From: Armatimonadota bacterium
GTDB lineage: Bacteria; Armatimonadota; HRBIN16
Direction of reading: 5' to 3'
DNA: 64,000 bases
Assembly: GCA_026003175.1 (NCBI GenBank)
Contig: BPGT01000001.1
Span: 1,154,839 to 1,218,838, forward strand
The notes beneath the pieces are model-generated. The model had not been told where the DNA came from. It was given only the letters and a program-made list of their open reading frames with translations, and ran no database searches. Shown one piece after another: positions 42,011 to 49,696 of the stretch. Made by a program: the position numbers and the translations under genes. The first letter of the stretch is position 1. The number at the start of each line of letters is the position of its first letter.

Positions 42011-42046
42011 CAAAATCCCCCTCTCCCGAAGCTTTCGGGAGAGGGG
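42011..42046 (-). terminator. Intrinsic terminator after the sugar ABC genes (family C palindrome)
   Basis: CCCTCTCCCGAA (42019-42030) pairs with TTCGGGAGAGGG (42034-42045) around GCT. Read on the minus strand the hairpin is followed by ATTTTGCTTTA. It begins six bases beyond the stop of the substrate-binding-protein gene and is also a family C repeat copy. Confidence 0.6.
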
Positions 42047-42051
42047 TAAGG

Positions 42052-43014
42052 TTACAGTGGCTCGCCGCCTTGCTCTACATTCTCCCTCGTGTAGATGCGC
42101 GTGCCCAGCGTGATGTTCTTGGGAACCTGCTCGCCCTTCAGTATCTTCAACGCGGTTTCTATCGCCTCTTTGCCTCCGGTGGGATACTCGAAGGTGGCGG
42201 TGAGGATGCCTTCCTTCACGTAGCGCACCCCCTCATGGGGCAGGGCGTCGATGCCGATGAACTTGATGGTCTTCTCGCGCCCTTTGCCCTCTTGTCGCGC
42301 GGCGAGGTACGCCCCGTGTGCGCTGGGGTCGTTGTGCGCGTATACCGCGTCAATCTGCGGGAAGCGAGCGAGTGCGGACTGCATCTCTCGCTGGGCAATC
42401 GGCTCCAGCCACTGGCAGTCGGCGTCGAAGATAATCTCAATCTGTGAGCCGGCGATGCCTTCCATGAAGCCTTGATGCCGTTCCTGACCGGGGGTGGAAG
42501 TCATCAGTCCCTTCAGTTCCACCACCTTGCCTTTGCCACCCAGCAGTTTCACCAGGTACTTGCCCGCCTCACGCCCGATTTTGACGTTATCCGCGCCGAT
42601 GAAGCAGGTATACTGGTCGCCCTCCACCTTGCGGTCGAGCACGATGACGGGGATGCCTTTCTGATATGCCTCTGCTACCGGCTTGGTGAGCGGACGCGCC
42701 TCCTTCGGGCTGATAATGATGAGGTCAACGCCCATCTGGATGAACTCGCGCACCTGCGCCTGCTGCACTTCCGTCTTGTTCTGGGCGTCCTTGAAGATGA
42801 CCTCGATCTCGTCGGCGTGCTGTTTGGCAGCTTCCTCGATGTCTTTGTTCATCTGCACGCGCCACGGCTCGCCCAGATTGCACTGCGACATGCCGATTGT
42901 CCACTTCTTCTTGCCCGGCGTTTGCGTCACCTGTCCCGCCTGCTGTTGTTTCTTGCCGCATCCCGCGCAGACCACCAGCACGGCAAACGCCAGTGCGAGT
43001 GCGATTCGTTTCAT
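42052..43014 (-). CDS. Sugar ABC transporter substrate-binding lipoprotein (RbsB-like)
   Basis: 320 residues. The N-terminus (RIALALAFAVLVVCAGCG) is a lipoprotein signal with Cys19. KWTIGMSQCNLGEPWRVQMN, QVREFIQMGVDLIIISPKEA, GIPVIVLDRKVEGDQYTCFI and IDAVYAHNDPSAHGAYLAAR are the periplasmic-binding-protein type I pattern of ribose/xylose-type importers. The sugar is not predictable. Its ATG overlaps the permease stop (ATGA). The hairpin at 42011-42046 ends the transcript. Confidence 0.9.
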   Translation of the reverse strand: MKRIALALAFAVLVVCAGCGKKQQQAGQVTQTPGKKKWTIGMSQCNLGEPWRVQMNKDIEEAAKQHADEIEVIFKDAQNKTEVQQAQVREFIQMGVDLIIISPKEARPLTKPVAEAYQKGIPVIVLDRKVEGDQYTCFIGADNVKIGREAGKYLVKLLGGKGKVVELKGLMTSTPGQERHQGFMEGIAGSQIEIIFDADCQWLEPIAQREMQSALARFPQIDAVYAHNDPSAHGAYLAARQEGKGREKTIKFIGIDALPHEGVRYVKEGILTATFEYPTGGKEAIETALKILKGEQVPKNITLGTRIYTRENVEQGGEPL

Positions 43015-44021
43015 GACGACCTCCCTCTCTTTTGCTGGATAAGCACAGCGATGGTGATGATGATGCCCTGAATGACCATGCGCGGCGCCAGCTCCACCGC
43101 GTTCAGGCTGAGGATTTTATTGATATATGCCATAATGAGCACGCCGATCAGGGTGAACATCATACCCCCACGTCCGCCCATCAGGCTGGTTCCGCCGATA
43201 ACCACTGCCGCAATGGCATCCAGCTCGTAGGTCATGCCCGCTTCGGTGTCGCCCAAATCTTGACGACAGGCGTTGAGCACACCCGCCATCGCCGCGAACA
43301 TGCTGCATAGCGCGTAGGTGAGCACCTTCACTGCCCCCACGCGGATTCCGCTCAGCCGCGCCGCCTCCTCATTGCCACCGATGGCGTAGAGCCACCTGCC
43401 GTACGCCGTGTAGCGCACCAGAGCTGCCATCACCAGAATACACACCAGAAAAATCAGCGTGGAGGGCTGGACGCCGATTCCCGGCAGGGCAGAGGTCATC
43501 CACAGGAAGAAGGAGGGAGTGCCCTCCTGCATGACGTACCACGGCTGACCGCCCGGCTGTACCTTAATGCCCCCTGCAATCAATTTCGCGGCACCACGCG
43601 CGGCGGTCATCATCGCCAGTGTCGCCACGAACGGCTGCATCTTGAAGCGAGCGATTAAGCTCCCGTTCATTAGTCCACATGCCAATCCCGTCAGCAGTAC
43701 TGCGCCAATCGCGGGCGCAACCCCCCAACCGTAACCGATGGTGAGCAGGGAAAAGAGCACCGCACTCAGCCCCAACACCGAGCCGACCGAAAGGTCTATC
43801 CCGCCCGTCAAGATGACCAGCGTCATGCCGGTTGCCAGCAAGCCGTACTCGGAATACTCGTACAGGATGGCGAGCTGCGTCTGCCACGACAGGAATATGG
43901 GCAATCCCGTGTTCAGTGCGCGCGGACTGAAGATGATGCCCAGCACGAAAACCGCTACGAACGCAATGACGCCGCGGTAGTCGTTCAGCTTTTCCAGAAA
44001 GCGGTGCCATCTGTTTTGCAT
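43011..44021 (-). CDS. Sugar ABC transporter permease (RbsC-like)
   Basis: 336 residues from the ATG at 44021, with about eight to ten membrane segments. TGMTLVILTGGIDLSVGSVL is the hallmark of the RbsC/XylH family. GMTYELDAIAAVVIGGTSLM and GGRGGMMFTLIGVLIMAYIN are the cytoplasmic-loop region that contacts the ATPase. Longer starts at 44045 (ATG ATG) or 44093 are possible; none has a strong ribosome site. The cognate ATPase (RbsA-like), normally in the same operon, is absent from the whole window. Confidence 0.88.
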   Translation of the reverse strand: MQNRWHRFLEKLNDYRGVIAFVAVFVLGIIFSPRALNTGLPIFLSWQTQLAILYEYSEYGLLATGMTLVILTGGIDLSVGSVLGLSAVLFSLLTIGYGWGVAPAIGAVLLTGLACGLMNGSLIARFKMQPFVATLAMMTAARGAAKLIAGGIKVQPGGQPWYVMQEGTPSFFLWMTSALPGIGVQPSTLIFLVCILVMAALVRYTAYGRWLYAIGGNEEAARLSGIRVGAVKVLTYALCSMFAAMAGVLNACRQDLGDTEAGMTYELDAIAAVVIGGTSLMGGRGGMMFTLIGVLIMAYINKILSLNAVELAPRMVIQGIIITIAVLIQQKRGRSS

Positions 44022-44101
44022 GTTCAAGCGTGCTTCTCCCATCATGCAGTGCTTCTGTATTCGAAGGACAGGGAAGGTTCTCCTATCGGACAAGGATATA
44101 G

Positions 44102-44132
44102 TTGACGAACTCGTTACCGGATATGCTACAAT
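44102..44132 (+). promoter_or_regulatory. Possible promoter of the PEP-CTERM gene
   Basis: TTGACG (44102-44107) and TACAAT (44127-44132) are 19 bases apart, longer than ideal. The ATG at 44176 follows AAAGGAGGAG. Confidence 0.4.
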
Positions 44133-44175
44133 TTAGCCAATCTCGTTTTCTGAACAGACGGAAAGGAGGAGTTCG

Positions 44176-44994
44176 ATGGTTCGGCGTTGCTCCCTCATCG
44201 TCTGCATGACGATGGCAGTGATGAGCCTGGCTCTGCCCGCCTCGGTGCAGGCTCAACCACCTGTGTTTTTCTTCGCCAGCACGGGTGACCCTACCCAGCA
44301 ATATGACGGCGCGAACAGCGTCGATGACCCCGACGCACCCGCGTATGCCTCTGCACCTAAACACAAAGCGTTTTACGCCTATTCCCTAACCTTCCCCGGA
44401 CAGCCGTATGGCTGGCAGCCAACCGATGACCTGAACCAGGCAGCGAACAGCCTGTACCCCTTCATCTTTCACGGCTATTCTCCTTTTGACCCCAACCGGG
44501 TGCAGTACGCCTTCTTCCGCTTCGACTTCTATTTCGACCGCTCACGAACCGGTTGGCAGACAGACAACGTCTGGTTCTGGGACGAGGTTACTCCTGCATT
44601 CAGTCAGAGCCAGACAGGCTTCGCAGGGGTAGTGACTCAAGGGTTATGGTTGGACACGCCCATCTTTGCCGGGGTGGACAAGGTCTGGCTATCTCTCATC
44701 ATGGACCTGGTGGACGGCAATGTGTATGCTTATCAGGTCAACTCGTTTGGCAACCCGGTGCGCTATTTCGAGCAGATTGCAAACTGGAGTGACGCGACGG
44801 CGCGCGCTCGCGTGCTGCAGATAGCGGCGGACGGCGACCTGTATGGGCACGTGAGCGATGATATGGTGCCCAGTTATATGGTATTCTACGGGGCAGCTGT
44901 GGTGCCAGAGCCCTCTGCGCTGCTGGTGCTTGGTGCAAGTATCGTGGGTATCGGGTTGCGACGCCTGCGCGTGCGGACAGAGTCAACGACCTGA
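44176..44994 (+). CDS. PEP-CTERM sorting-domain exported protein
   Basis: 272 residues. A signal peptide (SLIVCMTMAVMSLALPASVQ) is followed by a soluble, aromatic-rich domain. The C-terminal tail VPEPSALLVLGASIVGIGLR ending in RLRVR is a textbook PEP-CTERM signal: VPEP, a hydrophobic helix, then basic residues. Such proteins are processed by an exosortase, usually with exopolysaccharide export. The internal domain (YAFFRFDFYFDRSRTGWQTD, WLSLIMDLVDGNVYAYQVNS) is unfamiliar. AAAGGAGGAG precedes the ATG. A terminator follows. No exosortase gene is in the window. Confidence 0.85.
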   Translation: MVRRCSLIVCMTMAVMSLALPASVQAQPPVFFFASTGDPTQQYDGANSVDDPDAPAYASAPKHKAFYAYSLTFPGQPYGWQPTDDLNQAANSLYPFIFHGYSPFDPNRVQYAFFRFDFYFDRSRTGWQTDNVWFWDEVTPAFSQSQTGFAGVVTQGLWLDTPIFAGVDKVWLSLIMDLVDGNVYAYQVNSFGNPVRYFEQIANWSDATARARVLQIAADGDLYGHVSDDMVPSYMVFYGAAVVPEPSALLVLGASIVGIGLRRLRVRTESTT

Positions 44995-45025
44995 TACTGG
45001 AACTGCGGGAGCGTATCCTGCCAGA

Positions 45026-45062
45026 GAAGGGAGCAGTCCACAGGGAAGGCTGCTCCCTTTTG
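45026..45062 (+). terminator. Intrinsic terminator after the PEP-CTERM gene
   Basis: GGGAGCAG (45029-45036) pairs with CTGCTCCC (45050-45057), followed by TTTTGTT. Confidence 0.75.
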
Positions 45063-45128
45063 TTCATCACCATCGAGTGTGTAGGGAATGGCTTCGAGTG
45101 CTGGCGCAACCTTCGAAGGGCATCAATA

Positions 45129-45151
45129 GCTCGGCAGGAGTCTCGCCCTCC
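45129..45151 (-). repeat. Dispersed repeat family A copy, inverted
   Basis: GCTCGGCAGGAGTCTCGCCC followed by TCC is the reverse complement of the element at 3731, 8410 and 40506. It lies in the 308-base gap between 44995 and 45302, which otherwise holds only the terminator at 45026 and the promoter at 45243. Confidence 0.5.
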
Positions 45152-45242
45152 ACAAGGGGACGGCAAAAATCTTGCCGGACAGACGAACAGGACACTTTCC
45201 TCCTGCAATTTTCTCTCCAACCGGTCTCCGTCTCTCCTACCC

Positions 45243-45271
45243 TTGACATTTATTTTGACTAAAGGTATCAT
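45243..45271 (+). promoter_or_regulatory. Promoter of the DUF4242/ABC cluster
   Basis: A perfect TTGACA (45243-45248) and TATCAT (45266-45271) with a 17-base spacer lie 31 bases upstream of the ATG at 45303. Confidence 0.65.
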
Positions 45272-45302
45272 CATAGTAAAGTTTGTGGAAGGAGGGACTG
45301 CG

Positions 45303-45815
45303 ATGAACCTGTACCTGGTGGAAAGTCAGGTGAACGGATGGAATCCTGCGCAGCTGGAGGAGCATCTGCAGAAGATAGAACCGCTTGCTGAACTGCTGGA
45401 AGCGCAAGCCAGTGTTCAGGATTCGCGCCTGTACGCCGTTCTGGTTGCCTCTGACGAGAACACTGCAAGGAGCGCATTCGAGCAGAGCGGCTTGAGCGCG
45501 CAGCTGGTCAAGCAGGTGCGCCTGGTGGGGCAGGATATCGAAACCGTGCGCCAGCGCAAAGCGAAGGCGAACTACCTAGTGGAGTGGAACCTGCCCGCTG
45601 GTCTGACGATGGAAGCCTATCTCCAACGCAAAGCAGAGAAGTCGCCTCTGTACGCGCAGGTGCCCGAGGTGAAGTTCGAACGCACCTACGTCTGCGAAGA
45701 TATGAGCAAGTGCCTGTGCTTCTACGACAGTCCCGATGAGCAGACGGTGCTCAAGGCACGAGAGGTGGTGGGTGCGCCGGTAGACCATCTGACCACTATC
45801 CAGAACATCCGATAG
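45303..45815 (+). CDS. Tandem DUF4242 (SCO4226-like) protein
   Basis: 170 residues. The second half (ANYLVEWNLPAGLTMEAYLQ, FERTYVCEDMSKCLCFYDSP, VLKAREVVGAPVDHLTTIQN) matches DUF4242, whose characterised member SCO4226 binds nickel through a small ferredoxin-like fold. The first half (MNLYLVESQVNGWNPAQLEE) looks like a degenerate second copy. Metal binding here is inference; Cys residues and the H-x-x-T-I-Q ending are present. GAAGGAGGGACTGCG precedes the ATG, and it opens the cluster that leads into the ABC importer. Confidence 0.75.
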   Translation: MNLYLVESQVNGWNPAQLEEHLQKIEPLAELLEAQASVQDSRLYAVLVASDENTARSAFEQSGLSAQLVKQVRLVGQDIETVRQRKAKANYLVEWNLPAGLTMEAYLQRKAEKSPLYAQVPEVKFERTYVCEDMSKCLCFYDSPDEQTVLKAREVVGAPVDHLTTIQNIR

Positions 45816-45828
45816 GGGGAAGCAAACG

Positions 45829-46887
45829 ATGCAGTCCAGCACACTCCAGCAACTTTTGCGTGAGAGAGCGCACGCGATGAATAACGGCGGGGGTGATGCC
45901 CAGCAGGTGCTACAGTGGCTAGCGGAGCAGGGTTATCTGCAACAGGGCGTGCCCACCCGGTATGGCGGTAGCGGTAGCCGCCTGTGGGAGGCGGTACAGG
46001 CTATTGCAGAGGTTGCCGAAGAGTGCCTAACCTCTGGCTTCCTCTTCTGGTGCCAGAGAACGTTTATCGAGTATCTGCTACACACCCCCAACAAGCCGCT
46101 ACGCGATTATCTGTTGCCCGACATGCTTTCTGCTAGACGCGCAGGGGCAACCGGCTTGTCGAACGCGATGAAGTACCTGGGAGGGCTGGAGCCCTTGCGC
46201 ACACGGGCGGAGTATACACAGGAAGGAGTGGTGCTGGACGGTTTTCTGCCCTGGGTATCCAACCTGCAGCCTGGGCGATTTGTGGTGGCAGTGGCGGCAC
46301 AAGTAGATGAACACCGCGCCCTTGTCGCTGCAGTGCCGGCGGAAGCGAGCGGGTTGGAGCGCGGGGAGGACCTGCAGCTGCTGGGTTTGCAAAGTTCGCA
46401 AACGGCTACTCTCAACCTGCATCGCGTAACCCTGTCGCCCCAGTGGCTTCTGGGAGAAGATGCACACAAGTTCCTCGCCACCGTGCGACCGTACTTCCTG
46501 CTCCTACAGTGTGGATTGCCCATGGGCATTGCCCGGCGTGCCTTGCAGGAGGCACAGGCGCAGATGCGTTCTGTCAGAGAGGTGTTGCAGGACAAAGCGG
46601 ACGCGCTATGCCAGCAGTGGCAGGCTCTGCACGAGCACACACGCGCCCTCGCAGTGCAAGAGCGTCTGCCCGCCTCCGCCCTACCCGAGCTGTTCCAAAC
46701 CCGAATCCGCTGGGTTCGTCTGGCGGTGCAGGCGGTGCATCTGGAGGTAGAAGCGTCAGGTGGAGCGGCCTTCCTGCGCCAGAGCGACACCGCCCGTCGC
46801 CTGCGAGAGGTGGCGTTCCTGCCAGTACTGACACCCAGCGCCACACAACTTGCTGTGCAGCTGAAACAGGCAGGGTGGACGGAGTAA
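45829..46887 (+). CDS. Acyl-CoA-dehydrogenase-like flavoprotein (SfnB/DszC-like)
   Basis: 352 residues. WLAEQGYLQQGVPTRYGGSG, ATGLSNAMKYLGGLEPLRTR, VLDGFLPWVSNLQPGRFVVA and the four-helix C-terminal half correspond to the acyl-CoA dehydrogenase fold. The family's catalytic Glu is not evident. It is most like the SfnB/DszC branch, monooxygenase-like flavoproteins associated with sulfur scavenging. Next to a sulfonate/nitrate-type ABC importer, a role in breaking down an imported organosulfur or related compound is plausible but unproven. It begins 13 bases after the DUF4242 gene. Confidence 0.75.
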   Translation: MQSSTLQQLLRERAHAMNNGGGDAQQVLQWLAEQGYLQQGVPTRYGGSGSRLWEAVQAIAEVAEECLTSGFLFWCQRTFIEYLLHTPNKPLRDYLLPDMLSARRAGATGLSNAMKYLGGLEPLRTRAEYTQEGVVLDGFLPWVSNLQPGRFVVAVAAQVDEHRALVAAVPAEASGLERGEDLQLLGLQSSQTATLNLHRVTLSPQWLLGEDAHKFLATVRPYFLLLQCGLPMGIARRALQEAQAQMRSVREVLQDKADALCQQWQALHEHTRALAVQERLPASALPELFQTRIRWVRLAVQAVHLEVEASGGAAFLRQSDTARRLREVAFLPVLTPSATQLAVQLKQAGWTE

Positions 46888-46892
46888 CTGCA

Positions 46893-47687
46893 ATGGATGC
46901 ACTGTTACAGGTCGACGCTTTGCGAAAGGAGTACCGTTCGCACCACTCCTGTCTGGTCGCCGTGCAGGAGGCTACCTTCAGTATCCGTCGGGGCGAGGTG
47001 GTCTGCCTGCTGGGACCGAGCGGGTGTGGCAAGTCCTCGCTGCTGCTCACCGTGGCAGGCTTGCAACCTGCAGATGGGGGGCAGATTCTGCTGGACGGTC
47101 AGCCTCTGTCACAGCCACACCCGCAGATTGGGGTGGTCTTTCAGGAACCGTGCCTGTTGCCCTGGCGTACGGTGTGGGCAAATGTGGCTCTGGGACTGCA
47201 GCTGTTGCCCCAGCTGCTACCCAAGACGGTGGTAGCACAGCGGGTGCACCGCACCCTGAGCTGGGTAGGGCTAGAGCAGTTTGCCCATCATTATCCTCAC
47301 CAGCTGAGCGGCGGCATGGCGCAGAGGGTAGCCTTGGCGCGTGCTCTGGTGCGCCAGCCGCTACTGCTGCTGATGGACGAGCCCTTCGCTGCTCTGGATG
47401 CCCCCACCCGACAGCACTTGCGTTGTCTGCTCCTGCAGATAGTGCGCCGTCTGGATACGGCGGTGCTGATGGTCACGCACGACATCGACGAGGCGCTCTT
47501 TCTGGCGGACAGGGTGCTTCTGATGGGGGCACGACCCGGTCGCATCGAAGCGGAGTGGCGAATAAGCCTGCCCCATCCGAGGCAGTATCGCGATCCTCAG
47601 ATGCTCCACCTGCACGCCACCATTCTGGACCGCCTCGCGGAGCACACCCTTTTGAACGGAAAGGAGGTTGTCGATTGGGTCATCTAA
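46893..47687 (+). CDS. ABC transporter ATPase, nitrate/sulfonate/taurine type (SsuB/TauB-like)
   Basis: 264 residues. Walker A is LLGPSGCGKSSLLLTVAGLQ, the signature LSGGMAQRVALARALVRQPL, Walker B LLLMDEPFAALDAPTR, and the switch VTHDIDEALFLADRVLLMGA. GVVFQEPCLLPWRTVWANVA is the Q-loop typical of the SsuB/TauB/NrtD branch. The ATG at 46893 follows the dehydrogenase stop by five bases. The end overlaps the next gene by 13 bases. Confidence 0.93.
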   Translation: MDALLQVDALRKEYRSHHSCLVAVQEATFSIRRGEVVCLLGPSGCGKSSLLLTVAGLQPADGGQILLDGQPLSQPHPQIGVVFQEPCLLPWRTVWANVALGLQLLPQLLPKTVVAQRVHRTLSWVGLEQFAHHYPHQLSGGMAQRVALARALVRQPLLLLMDEPFAALDAPTRQHLRCLLLQIVRRLDTAVLMVTHDIDEALFLADRVLLMGARPGRIEAEWRISLPHPRQYRDPQMLHLHATILDRLAEHTLLNGKEVVDWVI

Positions 47688-48838
47688 ACTGCTGTGGTAC
47701 ACTTTCCCCCTGGGCGAGCGCAGCCATCCTGGCGATAGGCGCACAGGCACAGCGAGCATCCTCTAAGGAACAGCCGGTGCGCATTGGCTACCTGCCGATT
47801 ACCGATGCGGCGCCGCTACTGGTCGCTCACGCCCGCAAGATGTTCGAGGCGGAGGGTTTACGGACGGAACCTCCACGTCTGTTCCGTGCCTGGCCCGCAC
47901 TGGTGGAAGCGTTTATGGCGCAACAGGTCAACGTGGTACATATCCTGATGCCCACCGCCCTGCTGGTGCGCTACGGGAATCGCTTCCCCGCCAAAGTAGT
48001 GGCGTGGAACCATACGAACGGCTCTGCGCTCACCGTGCAGCCTCAGATTCGCCATCTGCAACAGCTGGGTGGTCAGCAGGTAGCCATCCCCTTTTACTAC
48101 TCGATACACAACGTGCTGCTGCAGGAGCTGTTGCGCAAGCACGGTCTACAGCCTGTGTTACGCCCGCAAGGGCGCAGGTTGCGCCCGAACGAGGTCGGGC
48201 TGGTGGTGATGCCGCCGCCGGATATGGTCTCCGCGCTGGCAAACCGCTCCATCGCAGGCTACATTGTGGCAGACCCCTTCAACGCCGCCGCCGAAGTCAA
48301 CGGTGTGGGGCGCATTTTGAGGCTCTCCGGTGACATCTGGCGCGACCATGCTTGTTGTGTGGTGATGCTGCACGAGCAAGACCTTCGGGAGAGACCGGAG
48401 TGGTCGCAGGCGGTGGTGAGCGCGGTGGTCAAGGCGCAGGCATGGATACGCCGCAACCGTGCAGAAGCGGCGCGACTGCTTTCCCGTGAGGCGGGCAACT
48501 ATACGCCCCACCCGGAAGCGGTGCTGCGTCGCGTGCTGGTACAGTACGACTCCGCCGTTTACCTCAAAGATGGCGCTATCCAGCACGCGGATTGGAAGGT
48601 GCCACGCATCGATTTCCAGCCTTATCCTTTCCCGTCATACACTCAGCTGCTGGTACGCCTGTTGCAGCGTACGCAGGTGGAGGGCGCGCGAGATTTCCTG
48701 CGCAGCCTGGATGCCAATAAGGTAAGCAGGGATCTGGTCGACGATCGCTTCGTGCGCAAAGCGATTGCCTCCGCCGGGGGTGCGAAAGCTTTCGGGCTAC
48801 CACAGAACCTGTCGCGGCAGGAGGCATTTGCTCCATGA
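47675..48838 (+). CDS. ABC substrate-binding protein, NrtA/SsuA-like
   Basis: 387 residues from a TTG start; AAAGGAGG with a seven-base spacer inside the ATPase gene fixes it. A short signal-like segment (SPWASAAILAIGAQAQ) precedes QPVRIGYLPITDAAPLLVAH, ARKMFEAEGLRTEPPRLFRA and FMAQQVNVVHILMPTALLVR, which match the NMT1/NrtA-type periplasmic-binding fold. ALANRSIAGYIVADPFNAAA and RDHACCVVMLHEQDL continue it. The ligand could be nitrate, a sulfonate or another small anion. The N-terminal signal is weak. The stop overlaps the permease start (ATGA). Confidence 0.88.
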   Translation: MGHLNCCGTLSPWASAAILAIGAQAQRASSKEQPVRIGYLPITDAAPLLVAHARKMFEAEGLRTEPPRLFRAWPALVEAFMAQQVNVVHILMPTALLVRYGNRFPAKVVAWNHTNGSALTVQPQIRHLQQLGGQQVAIPFYYSIHNVLLQELLRKHGLQPVLRPQGRRLRPNEVGLVVMPPPDMVSALANRSIAGYIVADPFNAAAEVNGVGRILRLSGDIWRDHACCVVMLHEQDLRERPEWSQAVVSAVVKAQAWIRRNRAEAARLLSREAGNYTPHPEAVLRRVLVQYDSAVYLKDGAIQHADWKVPRIDFQPYPFPSYTQLLVRLLQRTQVEGARDFLRSLDANKVSRDLVDDRFVRKAIASAGGAKAFGLPQNLSRQEAFAP

Positions 48839-49647
48839 CTGCTTCTGTCTCAGCGGACGCGGTGCGTAGATGGCGACTAACTGTGCGGTGGGAACGTCTT
48901 CTGCTGCCTGCAGCAGGCATTGGGATGACCTTGCTGGTGTGGCACTGGTGGAGCCAGTCACGCGGTGCCGACAGCGTCATCGCCGCCTTCTCGCCTGTAC
49001 GCACCCTGCACAGTATCTGGGACCTGCTTGCCACCGGGGCGTTGCTCCCTCACATGCTGGTCAGCGTAAAGCGGGTAGCGGTCGGACTGGCTATCGGTTT
49101 GGCGGTAGGTACTCCTTTAGGAGTGTTGCTGGGCACGCAAGTGTGGCTGGAGCGCGCCACTTCCCCCGTGCTTCAGCTGGTGCGCATGATTTCCCCCCTG
49201 TCCTGGATGCCTATCGCCATCATGGTGTTCGGCATCGGCGATGCGCCAGTTTACTTTCTGTTAGGGGTGGCAGCGCTGTTCCCCATCATGCTCAACACGC
49301 GCTCGGGTATCGCCCTCATCGAGCGAAAGTGGATACTGGCGGTGCGCAGTCTGGGAGCAAGCCGCTGGCAACTGCTGCGTACGGTGTACCTTCCTGCGAT
49401 TCTGATGCACCTGCTCACCGGGTTCCGGCTGGCGGTTGGCATCTGCTGGATCGTGCTGGTGCCGGCGGAGATGCTGGGGGTCAACGCGGGGCTGGGATAC
49501 TACATCCTCGACGCCCGAGACCGCCTTGCCTACAGCGAGATGATGGCAGTCATCGTGGTGATCGGCGTGTTGGGTTACTGCTTCGACCTGTTCGCCCGCT
49601 GGCTGGTGGCACGCTGGACTCCTCATGTGCATCAGCAGGCAGGATAA
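48835..49647 (+). CDS. ABC transporter permease, SsuC/TauC/NrtB-like
   Basis: 270 residues with six predicted membrane helices. The EAA loop is seen at LIERKWILAVRSLGASRWQL LRTVYLPA (about 162-189), and MISPLSWMPIAIMVFGIGDA and LTGFRLAVGICWIVLVPAEM are typical of the sulfonate/nitrate permease family. It completes the importer with the ATPase and binding protein and overlaps the latter by four bases. Confidence 0.92.
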   Translation: MTASVSADAVRRWRLTVRWERLLLPAAGIGMTLLVWHWWSQSRGADSVIAAFSPVRTLHSIWDLLATGALLPHMLVSVKRVAVGLAIGLAVGTPLGVLLGTQVWLERATSPVLQLVRMISPLSWMPIAIMVFGIGDAPVYFLLGVAALFPIMLNTRSGIALIERKWILAVRSLGASRWQLLRTVYLPAILMHLLTGFRLAVGICWIVLVPAEMLGVNAGLGYYILDARDRLAYSEMMAVIVVIGVLGYCFDLFARWLVARWTPHVHQQAG

Positions 49648-49696
49648 ATCGGATAAGCATAGCCAAATAATCAGAGTGGAAAGGAGGTCATGCGAC

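Noticed and set aside
41787-42051. Possible T-box leader before tyrS
   Set aside because: The conserved AGGGTGGNACCGCG sequence and specifier-type stem were not found; the region is largely repeat sequence.
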